Below are positions 5,545-6,721 of a stretch of 6,721 nucleotides of DNA, one piece after another (positions within the stretch are counted from its first letter, which is position 1; the number at the start of each line of letters is the position of its first letter). The stretch comes from Desulfatibacillaceae bacterium. Its GTDB lineage: Bacteria > Desulfobacterota > Desulfobacteria > Desulfobacterales > Desulfatibacillaceae. The notes beneath the pieces are model-generated. The model was not told the origin of the DNA and did no database searches. It was given only the letters and a program-made list of their open reading frames with translations. The stretch spans positions 1-6,721 of the forward strand of contig JASEHB010000137.1 in NCBI GenBank assembly GCA_030018745.1, in the 5' to 3' direction. The translations under genes were made by a program, and so were the position numbers.

Positions 5545-5566
5545 CCGGCCCGCAAAAAAGGGCCGG
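5545..5566 (+). other. Hairpin just upstream of the Rrf2 ribosome site
   Basis: CCGGCCC (5545-5551) and GGGCCGG (5560-5566) form a perfect 7-bp GC-only stem with an A-rich eight-base loop, extendable by one T-A pair. It ends about 12 bases before the AGGGG ribosome site. No U-tract follows on either strand, so a terminator is unlikely. It may influence initiation or stability of the regulator mRNA. Confidence 0.4.
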
Positions 5567-5589
5567 AAAACACCTTCAGGGGACAACAC

Positions 5590-6024
5590 ATGAAGCTTTC
5601 CACAAGAAGCCGTTACGGAGCGCGCCTTTTGCTTGATCTGGCCCTTAATCAGGGCCAGGGCTTTGTTCAACTGGGCGAAGCAGCAAAGCGCTTGGGCGTT
5701 TCCATGAAATATCTTGAGCAGATTATTCTGCCATTGAAGAAAAAGGGCTTGGTGGACAGCGTGAGGGGCGCAAAGGGAGGCCACCGCCTGGCTGTCAAGC
5801 CCGGCGATTTGAGGGTGGGCGATGTGGTTGCCCTGCTGGAAGGGGGCATGGATCTCATTGAATGCGCAAGGGATGCCGGAATCTGCGGACAGTCGCCCAC
5901 CTGTGTCACCCGAAGGCTTTGGCAGGACGCTGCAAGGGCCATGTTTGAAAAATTAAACGAAGTCACCTTTGCAGACCTTTTAAGGGAGCAGGGGGAGCAG
6001 ATTTGCCCGGCAGGCAAGGGATAG
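5590..6024 (+). CDS. iscR: Rrf2-family transcriptional regulator, IscR-like (144 aa)
   Basis: A dimeric winged-helix DNA-binding protein of the Rrf2 family, resembling IscR, the Fe-S-sensing regulator of scaffold operons. The DNA-binding region covers about 1-85: the N-terminal MKLSTRSRYGARLLLDLA, the recognition-helix region SMKYLEQ with Glu43, and the wing VRGAKGGHRL (58-67). Cluster-ligand cysteines are Cys92, Cys99 and Cys105, close to the E. coli spacing. The fourth E. coli ligand, His107, aligns with Arg108 here (CVTRRLW against CLTHALW), so cluster type or stability may differ. A further Cys139 lies near the C-terminus. An AGGGGAC ribosome site precedes the ATG. The gene is divergent from nifU, and the shared 320-bp region contains candidate operators, so control of the leftward operon, perhaps with autoregulation, is the likely role. 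Family is certain; the ligand set and sensed signal are inferred. Confidence 0.95.
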   Translation: MKLSTRSRYGARLLLDLALNQGQGFVQLGEAAKRLGVSMKYLEQIILPLKKKGLVDSVRGAKGGHRLAVKPGDLRVGDVVALLEGGMDLIECARDAGICGQSPTCVTRRLWQDAARAMFEKLNEVTFADLLREQGEQICPAGKG

Positions 6025-6225
6025 GCGCTGCAAAACAAAAGAGCTTTGGAGACGCCTTTGGAGGCAAAGGGACAAAGGACAGGTTTGCCCCGCCTTTTTG
6101 CCCCAGGCAAAAGGGTATTGGGCCAAGCTCACTTGCCGCTGGCCGGGGCAGGCTGTTTTTGGCAGGGCAAGCAATTTTAATCATCGGGCAAAACGCCTCA
6201 TCCAAAATAAGGCGGAGCTATAAAA

Positions 6226-6257
6226 AGCCTTAAAAAGCACCAGGGTCAGCCTTAAAA
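6226..6257 (+). repeat. Two direct copies of AGCCTTAAAA, 22 bp apart
   Basis: AGCCTTAAAA occurs at 6226-6235 and 6248-6257, a start-to-start spacing of two helical turns, just upstream of TTGACA at 6271. A related GTCAGCCTT occurs at 6245-6253 and again at 6323-6331. Same-face spacing next to a promoter-like element suggests binding sites for a regulator of the gene at 6383. The copies are short, so chance is possible. Confidence 0.3.
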
Positions 6258-6270
6258 TCCTCCTGCAATC

Positions 6271-6307
6271 TTGACACTGCAAGCCTCCTTTGCTATTGAT
6301 TTATAAT
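6271..6307 (+). promoter_or_regulatory. Possible promoter region for the gene at 6383
   Basis: A perfect TTGACA (6271-6276) and a perfect TATAAT (6302-6307) are present, but 25 bp apart, too far for one standard sigma70 promoter. With a 17-bp spacer the TTGACA would pair with TATTGA (6294-6299), a weak -10. A promoter is likely somewhere in this AT-rich stretch, but the exact boxes are uncertain. Confidence 0.4.
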
Positions 6308-6315
6308 ATGATAAA

Positions 6316-6353
6316 CCCTGCTGTCAGCCTTCTTTTTTGCAGGGGCATTTTTC
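6316..6353 (+). terminator. Hairpin plus T5: terminator or leader attenuator before the gene at 6383
   Basis: CCCTGC (6316-6321) pairs with GCAGGG (6339-6344) around a 17-base loop that includes a run of six T, and GCATTTTTCC follows. The stem is short and the loop large, so strength is doubtful. It sits between the possible promoter and the ribosome site of the gene at 6383, so it could end regulator transcripts or attenuate the downstream gene. Confidence 0.3.
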
Positions 6354-6382
6354 CTTACCCTTCAAGGTATTTAAGGTGGCCC

Positions 6383-6721
6383 ATGGATGATGATTCCTTT
6401 GTTGCAGGCAAGCCAAGCGCTTCCGGCCTTCCGGCAGATGAATCCCTCAAGGCGAACCTGGGCATGGAAGCCCCCGGCGGGGATGATGCGGATATGCTGA
6501 TGGGCGCAATAGGGATTGAGCTTGATGATTCAGGCCCTGCGCCCCTTGCGGAGGCAGGCCTTCCTGCGGGAGGCGCTGGCTCCATCACAGACGAGGACAT
6601 TGCGCTGATAACCCAAAATGTTGTCCGCACTGTCAAGGAGCTTGTCTGGGAGCGCATGGATCACATTTTGAGCCACGCCATAACCCAGGCTGTGGAGATG
6701 GAGTTGAAAAGCCTCATCAGC
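6383..6721 (+). CDS. Unrecognised protein, 5' part only (113 codons, runs off the window)
   Basis: An open frame from an ATG at 6383, with an AAGGTGG ribosome site, to the end of the window without a stop. I do not recognise the family. Residues 1 to about 66 are low in aromatics and rich in Asp, Gly, Ala and Pro (for example the start MDDDSFVAGKPSASG), which looks disordered. Residues 68-113 look helical and amphipathic, with ITDEDIALITQNVVRTV, then ELVWERMDHILSHAI and a charged Met-Glu-rich end. There is no signal peptide or membrane segment in the visible part. The opposite strand has a shorter open frame here, but the ribosome site and wobble pattern favour this strand. It lies 358 bp beyond the regulator with possible promoter elements of its own, so it is probably a separate unit. 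Function unknown. Confidence 0.62.
   Translation, partial: MDDDSFVAGKPSASGLPADESLKANLGMEAPGGDDADMLMGAIGIELDDSGPAPLAEAGLPAGGAGSITDEDIALITQNVVRTVKELVWERMDHILSHAITQAVEMELKSLIS

Larger units (their letters stand above)
5270..5589. other. 320-bp divergent control region between nifU and the Rrf2 gene
   Basis: No gene was found here. It holds the leftward nifU promoter, the dyads and the leader hairpin described separately, plus an AT-rich rightward stretch around 5478-5510. For the rightward regulator, TTTAAT (5501-5506) resembles a -10 box, but no -35 box lies at the right distance, so its promoter may depend on an activator or an alternative sigma factor. No tRNA or known riboswitch is visible. 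Confidence 0.6.
6025..6382. other. 358-bp intergenic region after the Rrf2 gene
   Basis: No convincing gene. It contains several short stem-forming repeats built on TTTGCC/GGCAAA: GCCTTTG near 6054 with CAAAGG at 6065; a 10-pair stem at 6093-6115 with loop CCA; and CTTGCC (6132-6137) with GGCAAG (6166-6171), followed by CAATTTTAATC. The last could be a weak terminator for the regulator. The right part holds short direct repeats and possible promoter elements described separately. Confidence 0.5.

Noticed and set aside
6093..6115. Stem at 6093-6115 as a terminator of the Rrf2 gene
   Set aside because: It has a 10-pair stem with a three-base loop but no T-tract on either strand.
6003..6233. 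76-codon plus-strand frame overlapping the end of the Rrf2 gene
   Set aside because: Overlaps the regulator by 22 bp, has no ribosome site, and its region is full of short inverted repeats; looks non-coding.
6271..6307. TTGACA and TATAAT as one consensus promoter
   Set aside because: They are separated by 25 bp, well beyond the usual 16-18 bp spacer; kept only as a low-confidence promoter region.

Overview
The window looks like chromosomal DNA from an anaerobic bacterium, most plausibly a Desulfobacterota (sulfate-reducer-like) lineage. That is an inference from the gene content (an IscU-type scaffold, a NifS-like protein and a YiiM-like MOSC protein under an IscR-like Rrf2 regulator) and from the moderately GC-rich codon use. 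No rRNA, tRNA, CRISPR array or insertion sequence is visible.

Layout: six genes read leftward (minus strand), in transcription order nifU/iscU (5269 to 4757), nifS-like (4550 to 3363), MOSC (3359 to 2919), nadA (2892 to 1840), crcB/fluC (1818 to 1438) and gltA (1358 to 63). Gaps are 3-79 bp, except for a 206-bp structured gap between nifU and nifS. They probably form one operon or two nested ones. A good sigma70-type promoter (5346-5374) precedes nifU, and a TTGGC/GCCAA dyad covers its -35 box. Divergently, an IscR-like Rrf2 regulator runs rightward (5590-6024), followed by a 358-bp non-coding stretch and the 5' end of an unrecognised rightward gene (6383 to the window edge).

How it fits together: the regulator probably senses Fe-S status and controls the scaffold operon. 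NifU/IscU keeps its three cluster-ligating cysteines and adds a His-rich linker and a zinc-ribbon-like tail. The partner encoded next has the overall sequence of a NifS/IscS cysteine desulfurase and keeps the loop cysteine. However, the Schiff-base lysine motif (normally Gly/Ala-His-Lys before the GPKG stretch) reads Ser-Asn-Pro, the N-terminal Ala-Thr-Thr motif is gone, and the substrate-carboxylate Arg is Val. It therefore cannot be a conventional PLP cysteine desulfurase, although it will probably be annotated as one. Its immediate, probably coupled neighbour is a MOSC protein, so the pair resembles a split version of the NifS-MOSC architecture of eukaryotic molybdenum-cofactor sulfurases. 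The [4Fe-4S] enzyme NadA is a plausible client, while CrcB and GltA look like passengers in the same transcription unit.

The strongest lead is this scaffold plus pseudo-desulfurase plus MOSC module. It is a candidate Fe-S or sulfur-handling system that does not take sulfur from cysteine in the usual way. I cannot tell from sequence alone whether this protein subfamily has already been described.
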